In this document: positions 34,301-45,796 of the stretch, piece after piece
Numbering within the stretch: the first letter of the stretch is position 1
How the letters are laid out: the number at the start of each line of letters is the position of its first letter
From: Flaveria trinervia
Taxonomy: Eukaryota > Streptophyta > Magnoliopsida > Asterales > Asteraceae
Direction: 5' to 3'
Assembly (NCBI GenBank): GCA_025506515.1
Contig: CM046444.1
Location: 68,737,068-68,801,067 of the forward strand
DNA: 64,000 nt
Notes under the pieces: model-generated
Database searches by the model: none
Told to the model about the DNA's origin: nothing
The model's input: only the letters and a program-made list of their open reading frames with translations
Program-made: the position numbers and the translations under genes

Positions 34301-35240
34301 AAAGAGCAACCAATATCTCAACACGGGATGAGATGCCTCAGAAACCAGTTCAAGTATGCGATATATTTGGTGTGTGGGGTATTGATTTCATGGGGCCATT
34401 CCCGGTGTCATTTGGCAATCATTACATCTTAGTAGCAGTTGATTGCGTTTCAAAATGGGCTAAAGCTCAAGCCCTTCCTACTAATGATTCTAGAAAAATT
34501 GTCAAATTTCTTAAAAAAACTATTTTCTCGTTTCGGTGCCCCCAAAGCTCTAATTAGTGACTAAGGAAGTCATTTCTATAACAATCAGCTCGAACGAGCA
34601 ATGGCACATTATGGAGTTCACCATCGCTTTACAACTGCTTACCATCCACAAGCGAATGGGCAAGCTGAAGTCACTAACCGAGGCATCAAACAAATCCTTG
34701 AGAAAACTGTAGGTCAAAATCACAAGGACTGGTATATCAACTTAGATGTGCATTATGGGCTTTTCGAACAGCCTATAAGACTCCCATCGTCACAACACCG
34801 TTTAAACTAGTTTATGGGAAGTCGTGTAATCTACCTGTGGAACTAGAGCACAAGGCTTTTTGGGCACTTAAAGCAACAAACCTAGACCAAGACCTTGCAG
34901 GAAAGAATCGATTCCAACAAATCCACGAATTAGAGGAATTGAGAGAACAAGTGTATGAAAACGCTAGGGTTTACAAAGAAAAGACAAGGAAATTCCACGA
35001 TGCTCGATTAAAGAACGTGTCTTATTGTATAACTCTTGTTTATGTTTGTTTCCCGGAAAACTGAAGTCACGTTGGTCTGGACCTTACACGATCAAAAATG
35101 AGTTTCTGAATGGTGCCATTGAAATTTATAACCACGAAGGTTTAAGTTTCAAAGTAAATGGTCATCATTTGAAACCGTATAAGGATGGACCAACCAAAAT
35201 TCCCTCGAAGGAATTACACCTCCGCCCCGACGAAAACTAA
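34286..35240 (+). pseudogene. Element H integrase, N-terminus lost
   Basis: The sequence resumes in the zinc-binding part (CQRATNISTRDEMPQKPV), then VWGIDFMGPFPVSFGNHYIL (first Asp) and VDCVSKWAKAQALPT. After breaks near 34555 come the second acidic part (GSHFYNNQ) and HRFTTAYHPQANGQAEVTNR with the catalytic Glu. The C-terminal GPYTIKNEFLNGAIEI and FKVNGHHLKPYKDG end Pol at 35240. Frameshifts lie near 34560, 34800 and 35030. Confidence 0.85.
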
Positions 35241-35253
35241 GTGTGGGGAAGGG
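35239..35253 (+). other. Polypurine-tract-like sequence 1 of element H
   Basis: AAGTGTGGGGAAGGG overlaps the pol stop. It resembles the tract before the 3' LTR (40030-40044) and another at 38444-38460. Confidence 0.5.
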
Positions 35254-35561
35254 TAGTGCCGAAGACCTGAAACTATAACGCGGCACCTGTACATAAACTT
35301 TTCTTGCTTTTTAGGATCCCACAAGCACAAGCACGGGGCCGTGCCTCATCAAGCACGCCCACGTGTCTCTAACAAATTTCTTTCCACAATCTCCGCTGAC
35401 GACTCTGGAACGTTGCAGGTCGAATTTATGACGAATTCTGACAAGCACGAGGCCATGCCTAGCCAAGCATGCCTCATGTCCACTTTCCACAACCTGTATA
35501 TAAATACCACACTTGTTCCATTCTTTCATCACACTCACTTCTGTTTATAAAGATCTGAAAA

Positions 35562-35864
35562 ATGAAAGAATCAAGTCATGGAAGTTCCAACTAGAAACCT
35601 GTGAAGAAACCACGTTCTGAAACACGAGAACCAACGACTCAAAAATATTTCTTTAAGCTGCATGAACTAATGAAACAACTGACTGAAATGAACCTCACTG
35701 CATTCCAACGCTTAGCTGAACTTATCCAAAAAGTTCAACAGATGAGCGAGGAACTCATTTCCATTAACCAGCAGCTTGCGGAATTAAGCAACCGCACTCT
35801 CACTATCCCATCCCGAACCTTCCACACAAAATGTGTGGAGGTTTCTTTTAGAAGCATTTCGTGA
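35562..35864 (+). pseudogene. Small coiled-coil-like ORF of element H
   Basis: An ATG at 35562 is followed after 11 codons by TAG, then an open stretch to 35864. It has heptad-like Leu spacing (FKLHELMKQLTEMNL, then LAELIQKVQQMSEELISINQ). I do not recognise the family. It lies between pol and the Athila ORF1-like gene. A short helical protein is possible but unproven. Confidence 0.35.
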
Positions 35865-37012
35865 TGTGCTAAGTGCACCGTTGCGCGTTAAAGAGTCTGG
35901 TTTTGTTGTTTCAGATTCTCTGCTTTTAACGTATTATGTAACCGTAGGACCTTAGGAAATGTAGTTTTCATTTTGGCTTGTGTTTGTTTACTCTAGGACT
36001 AATTTCGTATCTTTTCTGATGATTTGAAAGTGGTAAAACTTAACCGGGAAAATTACATAACGCGTGAAATTGAAAAACGGAACAACAAAAGACTGAAACC
36101 ACCTAACAATACTTGAACACATCCCCGTGCTCAAGTAGGCACGCCCTCGTGTTTGACAAAAAATGACACAAGCTGACATTTTCAGCCTTTTGTCTTGTTC
36201 CTCTTCAATTTTGCATGATAAATACCGACCTCAATTGCCTGCAAAGTCGTATCCACTCTCATTTTCATCTTGTTTTTCCATTTTTCTTTCATCTTTTCAA
36301 GAGTTCTTTCAAGAGTGTTTGAAGAAAAGGTTAGTGTACTAATTCCTTTGGTTATGAAAGTCATTTATACGTAGTTAGGTGATTAGGTCTCTAAACAACC
36401 AAAATCCTAGGAATTATATGTAAAGACTTGCTCTTAAACGTTTCATGGAATGATGAATACTTTCAACCTACTTGTTCATGTTTATTCTTGTAAGTAGATT
36501 AGTGTTAATTAGTATGTTTCGTTAGTTATTAGTTTGTTTAGTTAGCTAATTAGTTTGTTTTCTTTTATCATTATCAAGACTATCTTCATAATTCATGGTG
36601 AAATATTTGTTAATCATGTTCAAGAGTTCCCAAGTGGTATTAAACATAAAATATATTTTTGGGTATCTTGAATTATTAACAAACAATTAAAATGATAAAC
36701 ATACAATCTTTTATTTTTTTAAGCAAGAAAACGTTAAACCCATGCTTAATCAACGATTTACAAACATAACCACACGTGCTTGAGTCAAGATTTCATGCCT
36801 TACCATGATTACCGCACCCCCAAGTTTCACAAAATGCACCCCCATGTTCAAAAATATTTCCTTGGATAATAAACTTTTAAACCATTTTTGATCATGAGTT
36901 GATCATTATGATGTTATGTCTTAAAAAAATAAACACATGATTTTCACTAACATCATGAAACTGCTCAAGAAATTGGTTTTGTATAGATTAACATATTTTC
37001 GTAATTTCAGGA
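35865..37012 (+). other. Non-coding stretch between pol and ORF1 of element H
   Basis: AT-rich, with no convincing ORF. It holds isolated copies of the CACG/CGTG motif near 36120-36155. Confidence 0.55.
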
Positions 37013-38185
37013 TCATGAATCATCCCTACTTACGTTTTGAAGCAAGCCGCGAGAGATGGTGTCATGAGAGACTTCAAAGGCTGCTACAAAGGGTCGAAAG
37101 ACCCCATTTACAAGCAGATGAAGAAACACTAGCGGCAGTCGGACAACTAGAAAGATACAATACATTATTGAGTGTCCAATGGAAGCGTTTATTCTCACAA
37201 AATAGACCTTCCATTTATGAACTAACTCTTGAATTTTTAGCATCTTTCAAATTTAGCATGAAAGACTCTGATCCTTGGGATAATAATATAGTTTCATTCA
37301 AACTTCTTGGGCATTGGCACAAAACATCCATTGCCTTCTTCGGTGTCTATCTCGGGATCTACACGGAACAGGAAATGGAGGAGGAAGCAGTATCTGGAAT
37401 GTCGGCATACCATAATTTCCTGGACGAGGAAAGTAAAGACGCGGAAAGTGGTGCAATGAGGAAAGCATTTTGGGAGCGGATTGGAACTGGAGGTTCAACT
37501 CGAGTAAAACAAAAAGCAGTCAGATACGAGACATGTTGCTGCGATACATTCATCCGTTACTTAGTCATTCCATAACAGCTCGTGGTCAAAGCGAGGGAGT
37601 TGTTAACTTGAGGGACTTGTTCATTTTATATTGTGTGGTTAATCAGTTGCATGCAATATTGGGTATTTGTTTTGTAATCTTTTTGCCAGGAATGCGATTG
37701 TAGGTGATCCAACACCTATATTTGGAGGAAGCTAGATTTTGAACTTATACAAAAGCTATGGTTATAACATTGAGGGAACTGAAGGAGTGATGCCAGGACT
37801 ATTAGACTTGAGCATTTGCACAAGTATGTACATGGTGACAAGCCTACCAAATGGGCAGCCAAGATTCATGGATAAGAAGCGACAAATCTGGGATCCGGCG
37901 GACCCCGAAGAAATAATTATGGATCTCGACATGCCAATATAGCCGGAAGGAGCCGGAGCTGGATCTTCAAGTTCACGTACAAGGGAATTCCCGACCATGT
38001 TAGAACTTTACGAATCAATACAAACAACCAGCGACCATGCATGGCGATCATTTGAATATGCCCAACAAGCCTTCAACCGAGTCGAAAGTCTGTACTCCCG
38101 AGTCGATGACCTCAGTAACGATGTCACATACATTAGGAACCGAATGTACCTTGAGCGGAGGGATATTCCCGCACAAAGCTCTTGA
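37013..38185 (+). pseudogene. Athila ORF1-like protein (env position)
   Basis: This belongs to the Athila ORF-1 family found downstream of pol in Athila elements; its role is unknown and an envelope function is only proposed. The start chosen is MNHPYLRFEASRERWCHERL at 37013. Conserved-looking stretches are RPSIYELTLEFLASFKF, NIVSFKLLGHWHKTSIAFFG and FWERIGTGGS. Frameshifts occur near 37490 and 37690. The later part (37739-38185) reads SYGYNIEGTEGVMPGLLDLS and ends in a coiled-coil-like AFNRVESLYSRVDDLSNDV. I see no clear signal peptide; one hydrophobic stretch lies near 37620-37690. Confidence 0.8.
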
Positions 38186-39089
38186 AAACCGTATCATTTT
38201 CAGGGACCCGACACAGTTGTTTTGTGCCAATCTATCTTTTAATTTATGTCGTTTTGTTTTTATTTTGTGTGTTTAGGACTTAATGCTTTTAATAAATTGG
38301 TGACATTTCAGGTGATACGGAGGATTCGAACAACATGAGGCCAACCAAACACAACTGAAAAATTCATCATTTTTAGGGGAGTTATTTCATTACCCTTTCT
38401 CGATCTTGATTATATTAATCACATTGAGGACAATGTGAATTTTAAGTGTGGGGATGGGAGTAATGCATTTGACTTTGCTAAAAAGGTCCAAATTTAAAAC
38501 TTTTAAGAGAAGATCACTTACCAAGTAATTTTTGTGACAAGAAACCAAAAATAAATTTTTGATAAACCAAATTATAAATATACGTTTTCGGGAAATAAAG
38601 AAGTAAACTCATGACGTCCAAGTAAAATTGAAAATGTTTTTTGTGATATCCTTAAAAGCAATAATCTAATCTAGTAAAATATTTTATTATGTAAATGAAG
38701 CACTTGTACCCAATTCCATCCATATGCGAGTTTATTTTTGAGCCTTAAACAACTTTTGCAAAATTGCAATTCTACTGGGTGCCATATGATACATGTAACT
38801 AGAACTTGCTTTGGGTATGTATTTCAAGACCTTAATAGTATTTGTTGCATAAAAATGAGTTAGGCACTAGGAAACCTTAACCATTTGAGCCCCAACCATT
38901 GTCTTTACTTTTCCTTACCCGAACGTCAACCATAGTGAGCCCCGTTGAGCTTAAACATTTTTATCTTTCAATCACCGAGCCACCAAGTCACTTAACCAAA
39001 AGCCTTCTACAAAACCTGTTTTTCGTTAAAGACATGTTTTTGGCTTATAAAAAAATTGGTCTTTTACCAGCAGACCTTAAAGAACTAGA
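38186..39089 (+). other. Non-coding stretch of element H
   Basis: AT-rich and without a supported gene. A second polypurine-tract-like AAGTGTGGGGATGGGAG lies at 38444-38460, preceded by GAGGACAATGTGAATTTT. Confidence 0.55.
38444..38460 (+). other. Polypurine-tract-like sequence 2 of element H
   Basis: AAGTGTGGGGATGGGAG, nearly the same as the tract before the 3' LTR including an upstream GAGG-CAA context. Confidence 0.5.
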
Positions 39090-39506
39090 ATGCATTCTTT
39101 TGATTTCAATTTGCTTTGTTGCCTTCATCACACAAAACCGGGACTTCCCTCAGAAATCCGCGAACAAATTTTCAATCTCACTTTTGACGCAAGAAAGAAA
39201 TGGCGAAAAAAGGAACAAGTTCCACCATTTTGTGGAATTTCAAAAAGTGCTATAAAGAGACGGGCAAAAAGATATGAAAGATGCCCGAATTGTGGAAATT
39301 GGTCTCATAATGGAAAATGCAAAAAGAATCAAACTGAATCTCAATACGAATACATAGAACTAATCCGATTGGGTGCTATTAGGCTTCAAGTCGAGCGATC
39401 TTTGAGAAAGAAAAGTTTTGTGTATCTTTGGGTAAAAGATGAAATACGATTTTTGAAAGCAAAATATGGTCTTGACAATCTGACCTTAAACAAGTCCTCA
39501 AGCTAG
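39090..39506 (+). CDS. Unknown 138-residue protein with zinc-knuckle-like motif
   Basis: An uninterrupted ORF lies in the 3' part of element H, between ORF1 and the 3' LTR. I do not recognise the family. It is Lys/Arg-rich. Residues 63-75 read CPNCGNWSHNGKC, a C-x2-C-x4-H-x3-C arrangement one residue shorter than a Gag knuckle. Before it stands KWRKKEQVPPFCGISKSAIK and after it an alpha-helical-looking IELIRLGAIRLQVERSL. It may begin upstream: the first Met (39090) is preceded by open frame from about 39050. It could be a nucleic-acid-binding accessory protein or a captured gene fragment. Confidence 0.5.
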   Translation: MHSFDFNLLCCLHHTKPGLPSEIREQIFNLTFDARKKWRKKEQVPPFCGISKSAIKRRAKRYERCPNCGNWSHNGKCKKNQTESQYEYIELIRLGAIRLQVERSLRKKSFVYLWVKDEIRFLKAKYGLDNLTLNKSSS

Positions 39507-40029
39507 CATATCCCTTCTAGCTTGAAGTATTGTATAGGGAACCTTTATTGCTTTCCTCGTAGTTTATGTTAGAAAAATAAGCCAAGACCGTCATCTTTAG
39601 CAATTAGCCAACTTTTCCAAATATTCCATACCCGAGCCCGAGCCAAATTACAACCCATCAAAGACCTAATGATTTATGCAAGTAAATATCTAAGTAGGTG
39701 GAGATTTGGTCCCTTAACAAGCATATTATTTCACACGTATTCATACTAGGCAATTGAGTGTATTAGTCATACTTAATCTTGATTATGACTCCATATATTG
39801 AGCCGAGTGTGAGTGCACCTTGTGAGAAGTATGGATTTTTGCATGATTATAATCTTTACTAACCTATTACTTGTTAGGATATCACTTTACATATGCTTAA
39901 AATATTATATTTGGATGAAAATATTGTTTACTTGCGTATTTCTCGAAAGACATGTTTATAATTTATTTTATTTGGTTTTTGCTGGACTTGTCATTTTAAG
40001 TGATTTTTGCTTGAGGGCAAGCAAATTTC
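39507..40029 (+). other. 3' untranslated part of element H
   Basis: AT-rich. An apparent 127-codon plus-strand ORF (39813-40196) is hydrophobic low-complexity and crosses into the LTR, so it is not counted as a gene. Confidence 0.55.
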
Positions 40030-40044
40030 AAGTGTGGGGATGTT
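40030..40044 (+). other. Polypurine tract of element H
   Basis: AAGTGTGGGGATGTT ends exactly at the 3' LTR start. Confidence 0.75.
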
Positions 40045-41739
40045 TGATGTGCTCCAAATTATACATAAAAATCCTATCAAAAGCACATCAATTATTCCTT
40101 AATATCTTCCTTAAAATGATGAAAATGTACTTAAAAGTCTTAAATTGTGTTTTCAGGTGTTTAAAAGGGCAAGTTGGACAAAAAAAGCATATTTAGCAAG
40201 AAATTGAAGTAATCTGATCTTTGGAGTCCAAGCATGGGGCCGTGCCTCTTTAAGCACGCCCCCATGCTTTGCTAGAAACACACCCCCATGCTAAATTAAC
40301 ACACCCCCGTGTTTGGACATCTGACAGGACAAAAAGTATTGTCCCCTAAAAGTAGACACGGGGCCGTGCTTTTTAGGCACGAGGCCGTGCCCCACCTCCA
40401 ACACGAGGCCATGCCCCATTTAGCACGGGGTCGTGCCTCACACAACCCGCATGTACGAGCCGACCAACTTTTGTAAGCATTGTACTAGCACGGGGTCGTG
40501 CCTTTTAGGCACGGGGCCATGCTTAAACACTCCGGAAAGCCTATAAATAGAAGCATCAGTTCACCATTTTTATAAGCTTTGGTGGGAGAGTTACTCCGTA
40601 GAACTCTCTCGGGAATCAAGACTTCAAGATCATTTGGAGGTTCGGGAGGTGCATACAACATTTGGAAGAAGCTCGGAATCGTCTAAAAGCCATCCATTGT
40701 GGATTATCGGTTTGATTGTTCCATTTCACCGATGATTACATATCTATCTTCTTTATTATATGTTGTTATGTTCAAGCTCATTATGAGCCAAACTCTTTTT
40801 ATCATCCTAACCGGATGAAACTTATATAATTTGTGATGAACTAATGGTGTGATAAATATTATGTTAATATTATGGTGGTCTTGGGAAAACTATTGATGGG
40901 TAGCATCTACATTTGGACGGGAAGTTATAAATTTATGGTTTGTGATTGTGATCGTCATACAAAGTTGAAAACCGTATGATTAACTTTCATTCGCGAAACC
41001 GGTCTTCATTATAAATCCATGGCTAATGAACTAGAAATGATTATTAGAAATCATATCACATTAACTTTTGGATCATTTGCGGGTTCCCTTTTATTTGTTC
41101 GGAAACTTCAGTAATTGTTACGGTTTTCTGAAATTAATGGTATGTTAGGAAGGAACCTGATCAACTCTCTTTTTGACATTAAGTTATGTTTTGAGAAATC
41201 GTATGTAAAATAGGTCACAAAAGATTTACCTACATTACTAGGGCTTTGATCTGAGCTAGTAAAACTCAGTCTGACAGGATCAAGTCACTACGACAGCAGG
41301 ATAGACGAGAAATCGCGCCAGCTCATCTTTATAAACATTAACATAATTACATTAATCCATATATCACACCACCAATTCATCACGGTTACATAAGTGGAAT
41401 CTAATTAGGGTGATAACTTTTATTCCCTGGTTTTAAATCCAAATGCTTCAAATCTTAGTTTGCTTTCTTTTTATTATTGTTTATTTTTAATCCTAAAATT
41501 CTTTCTATACAAATTATCATTTTCTTTAACAAAAAACAAATTTGATAGTCAAACATCAAGTTTGCTGAGTAGGATAGGTGTGTCCACGGATTGATACTCG
41601 GTTCTTACCAACAATATATTACCACACGACAGGTACACTGCCTTTTCTGTGTGTGATTTAGTATTAGTAATAACCAATTAAAACTGAATCTGTGCAATAA
41701 ATCTATATCAAAATATATATACTATCTGCACACCCATCA
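40045..41739 (+). repeat. 3' LTR of element H
   Basis: TGATGTGCTCC...CACCCATCA, 1695 bp. It is 25 bp longer than the 5' LTR, mainly through one extra GCACGGGG-type motif near 40485-40515. The TATA box is at 40542-40549. It is followed by the target duplication copy AGCCT. Confidence 0.93.
40542..40549 (+). promoter_or_regulatory. TATA box in 3' LTR of element H
   Basis: TATAAATA in the same context as the 5' LTR copy at 29555. Confidence 0.65.
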
Positions 41740-41835
41740 AGCCTCTTCACATGGATCTGTTTGGTCTAGTCAGTACAAAAAGCATCGCAGGCGACTTATA
41801 TTGCTATGTAGTTACCGATGACTACTCAAGATTCT
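41740..41835 (+). pseudogene. Element B2 integrase fragment between insertions
   Basis: Ninety-six bases of B2 are left between H and D. They read LHMDLFGLVSTKSIAG and CYVVTDDYSRF, the start of the copia integrase core with its first catalytic Asp region. The fragment joins in frame to 29086 on one side and 54299 on the other if the insertions are ignored. Confidence 0.9.
41831..41835. other. Left target-site duplication of element D
   Basis: ATTCT here and at 54299-54303: a perfect 5-bp duplication, the usual copia length. Confidence 0.92.
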
Positions 41836-42720
41836 TGTTGGACCAAAAGAACCAATGAGCCAAGATCAGAAAACCTCCAAGTCCCACATGGTATCACAAC
41901 AGCTGCTGAAAGCCTCATCAGTAGTTTGACAAGTGCTGAAGACTTCAACAGCTGAAGATCAAGTGCTGAAGACCTCAACAGCTGAAGAACTAAAGTACTG
42001 AAGTACAACAGCTGTAGAACACAAGTGCTGAAGCTGAAAGACCAAAGTACTGAAGTACAACAGCTGAAGAGTTTACAAGTGCTGAAGATCAACAACTGAT
42101 GTACAAAGTCTGAAGACAAAGACTGAAGACATCAGCTGATGATATCTACTGAAGTCATCAGCTGATGAAACACCTGAAGGTAAAAGTCTGAAGATCAAGT
42201 ACTGAAGCCTCAGTAGTTTGTCACAACTGTTGAAAAGTACTTCTTCAGTAGTTATGATATCAGTAGTTTTATATTTTTATGTTTCAGTAGTTTTGTAAAA
42301 CGACTGAAGAGCATGTTCTTCAATCGTTGTAGCTTTATTAGTTTTATATTTTGTACTTAACATGCTGATATGTTCTCAGTAGTTGTGAACATTTCAGCAG
42401 TTTGTTAAGAATTAGCTATTTTTGTATTAGATCTGCCAGTTGTCACTTTCCGTGATAACAGCAGTGATTGTTGCACTCTATATAAGGAGTGACAACTTAT
42501 TGTAACGATGAGAATGAAGGGAATGAACGAATGATTTGATTAGAAATATTCTACATCTATAAACATTCCTCGAAATCAGAAATATATATTCTCTCCCTAT
42601 AACCATATGCGCTCTTAATGCATACAAGTATCAATTGCTTGCTACAATTTGTCTAATTCCTGTCTGTATTCCGCTGCTTTGAATCCTAATACATCAAACT
42701 TGTGATCGCTGATCCTGTCA
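41836..42720 (+). repeat. 5' LTR of element D
   Basis: TGTTGGACC...GATCCTGTCA, 885 bp. 41905-42385 is dense in CTGAAG/CTTCAG and AGTACTGAAG motifs. TATA box at 42479-42486. Confidence 0.95.
42479..42486 (+). promoter_or_regulatory. TATA box in 5' LTR of element D
   Basis: CTATATAAGG about 240 bp before the LTR end; conserved at 54056-54063 and 6482-6489 in the related LTRs. Confidence 0.7.
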
Positions 42721-42722
42721 AA

Positions 42723-42734
42723 TGGTATCAGAGC
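42723..42734 (+). other. Primer binding site of element D
   Basis: TGGTATCAGAGC, perfect for initiator Met tRNA, two bases after the LTR. Confidence 0.92.
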
Positions 42735-42954
42735 AGGTTAATCATTGATCGATCTAATAATTGATCATTGAAACTGCTATTCAAGATCTAAGTTTGACTG
42801 AATTAGCTTTTGTTTTTGCAAGAAACGGTTATAGAGATTGAATTTTCTGTATTTCTGCTCATTCATCCTGAGATCTTTTCTTGGTTCTCATTGAGTTTGT
42901 TGTGTTCTGTCTAAAACTTTTAAAAGCTTGAACTAAATTGTTTTTGAACTGAAA

Positions 42955-45796
42955 ATGACTACTCCCTCCAATGATCCTCACAATACTGGTTCCTCAACCA
43001 AGCCACCAATGCTGGTTAGGAATGAGTATAACATATGGCAAAGACGTATGCTCCATCACCTGTCTGTTAACAGCGCAGGGTGTTGGACATCAGTGGTACA
43101 TGGTCCACACAAGCCTATGGTAATAACCCGGAAACCAATCAAATGGTTCCGAAGAGGAGGGAGCAATACTCAGATGAGGATAAGAAGTTGCTTGAAATTG
43201 ATGCAAAAGCCCATGGAATTCTGGCCATGGCACTGCCAAATGAAATCTATTCTGGGCTAATGCATCATGAAACTGCCCATGACCTCTGGAATGCCTTGAA
43301 AGAACAATTTGGAGGAACAGATGAGGTCTTGGCAAATAATAGAGAAATTCTTACCCAACAATATGAGACATTCTCTCATAGAAAGGGTGAGACACTAACT
43401 CAACAATATGAGCGGTTCTCTTGTTTGATCTCTGAACTAAAAATGGTCAAACTTGAATACACCAATATTCAGATGAATAACAGATTTCTCAGATCACTGC
43501 CTGAGAGATGGGACACATATACTATTGTCCTACGCTCCAGTGCATGTTTGGACAAACTATCTCTCACCCAACTCCATGGGAAACTGCTCACTTTTGAGAG
43601 AGAGATAGAACAGAAGAGAAAGCTGTCTTCATCTGGAAAGCTCACTGAAGACTTTGTACAAGCAACACTGCCTTGGTGGGTCATGAGTCAGAATATGTTT
43701 CATCTGAATGCCACTATGATGAGCATATTAATTTCTCTTCAAGCACTTCTGATTCTGCATTTGTGAGTGTTGATGGTCAGTTTACTGGGTGTAATAATGA
43801 CAATCTATGTTTCATTATGGATGATCTCAAGGGGATTGCTGATGACGACTTAGAAGAGATGGATATTTTGAGCCAAATGGCCTTGATAATATCAAATCTC
43901 AGAAGTTCTATAAAAGAACTGGAAGAAAATTCCTAGGACTCTCTGGCAAAACCAAAGTTGGTTTTGACAAGAGCAAGTTGAGGTGTCACAAATGCCAAAG
44001 GCTTGGACACTTTGCAAGAGAGTGTAGATCAACTGGATCTAACTCCACTGCACCCTTTGTGACTTTTCCTGGCAAAAGTCAACAACACAGAGGGCAACAT
44101 CCTGTCACCTCTAGTCATCATTCTCAACAACAATCTCCGGCATATTTTGTTTCTCAGGGTCAAATGCCATATCCGTACCCTTGTTATTACATGCCACAGT
44201 CAAATCAAGTTCAAGTTCCTATGGCACCACAACCTCATGCACTACTAGAACCTCAGCCATCCCAATCTCATCAACAACCTCAATCTCAACAACACATCTT
44301 CTTCACCCCAGGAGTTGTTGACTGGAGCAGTTTACCAGATGACTTGTCTGGTCATGATCAACTGTTCTCAGGTGCTGGTCAACATGGTGGTGACAGTCCT
44401 TTTGGGAATCTAGCTCTTATGGCTTTGGAGTCTGCTGATACTTCATTTTCTAATGCCTATACACCTCAGGTATCACAGGTATCCTCTGAGGCAAAAGCCA
44501 AATTATGTTCTGAACCATGCATAGCAGCATTTGCTTCCATTAGAGAAGCAAATGTAGCTCTAATTAATAAGAACATTGAGCTAGAACAAATAATTTCCAA
44601 AAACAAAGCTGAGTTTGAGTTTGTGCTCAAAGATAAAAAAGATGAGATTTATAAACTGAATTGCCAAATAATTGATGATAAGGCTAGAGAAGAAGTACTT
44701 CTAGAGAAGTACAAAGATCTCAAAGAAACCCTTGCAGTTACCCAGGTCGAGTGTGATAGATGGGTACAATCATGCAAAGGTTTTGAAATGCTTATTAGTA
44801 AGCAATCTGCTTCAAATGTGAAGTTTGGAATTGGTTACAATCACACTGCTCCACCTACAAATTTTACCCCAAGAGCAGAGGCAGAATCTGATGGTGAGAG
44901 TGATAACCAATCCATCACATCATGTGATCTACCTTCTGATACAGCACAATCAGAAGTAGAGTCAGCATCAAGCCCTCTTTGAACTTATCAGCTGATGTTG
45001 ATGGTTCAAATGCTGACATTCACATGATTAATGAGTTGATCAACTCAGGAGTTAATCCTGAAGGTCCTGAAAGGACTAGAGAGCAGGATCTAACACCTGA
45101 AGTTCAAACTTCAATTGCTGTCAGTACTGAAGAGAAGAAAACTGACAGTAGAAGGAGTTTGAAGACCACTAAAGAGGCAGTCAAGAAAGCAAACAATGCT
45201 TTCAAAGCATTGAAGAACAAGTCTTCAGTTGCTTCACCCTCTTTAGTTGATGATCAACCTAAGATGAAGAAGAAACCATGTGAAGTATGTGGTCTGTTCA
45301 ATCATCTTACAGATGATTGTTGGTACAAAAGAGGTTCCAAACTCAAACAAAAAGAAGAATTAAAGAGAAAATGGTAAAAATGAAGACCGAGTTTGAGACC
45401 ACATTTGTATCAGCAACATCAAATCCTGTAACCCTTAAGTCCTCAAAGAAATCCAAAAAGGAAGGGGTTAAACAGGTGACAGCTGAGGGTGCTCAGAAGA
45501 AAAAGGTGCAACATAGGAACTTATCAAACTCCACTAGCAATGTGTCTGATGAGCTGAAAGCTTTATCAGAAAATCAGACACAGCTGGTGATGATGGTACA
45601 ACATCTGTTGGGTAGAGTTAACCAACTAGATTCTCCTATGTTGAAACCACAGAAAAGGAGGTCCAAGCCAAAGGATTCCTCTTCTACACCATCTTCTTCC
45701 TCTCAGGCTGTTGTTTCAAATAAACCTGTTAGTTTACCATCTATTGATGAGACCAGGCCCAAAACCAAAAAGGTTTGGGTCTCTAAAACTAACTAA
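42955..45796 (+). pseudogene. Element D gag, frameshifted, two zinc knuckles
   Basis: The start at 42955 (MTTPSNDPHNTG) follows a 220-bp leader. The copia Gag domain (LVRNEYNIWQRRM; NEIYSGLMHHETAHDLWNAL; LPERWDTYTIVLRS) spans to about 43660. The first knuckle CHKCQRLGHFAREC is at 43984-44025. A Gln/Pro/Tyr-rich part, a coiled-coil-like part (44570-44770) and a second knuckle CEVCGLFNHLTDDC near 45280-45320 follow. The tail is Lys/Ser-rich and ends KVWVSKTN with TAA at 45794-45796. Frameshifts lie near 43100, 43670, 43930, 44975 and 45360. The 334-codon stretch 43978-44982 is uninterrupted. Confidence 0.88.

Larger units (their letters stand above)
29087..41739 (+). mobile_element. Element H: Athila-like Ty3/gypsy retrotransposon
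   Basis: The 12,653-bp element has LTRs of about 1.7 kb, a primer site matching the Asp-tRNA type used by Athila elements, a gag-pol with the Ty3 domain order and, downstream, an ORF of the Athila ORF1 (env-position) family. Pol has lost RNase H by deletion. LTRs differ at roughly 5 percent of positions by eye in the first 180 bp, so it is an old insertion. It lies within element B2. Confidence 0.92.

Noticed and set aside
39813..40196. 127-codon plus-strand ORF near the 3' LTR of H
   Set aside because: It is hydrophobic, AT-driven, and crosses the LTR boundary; the same bases in the 5' LTR do not support a gene.
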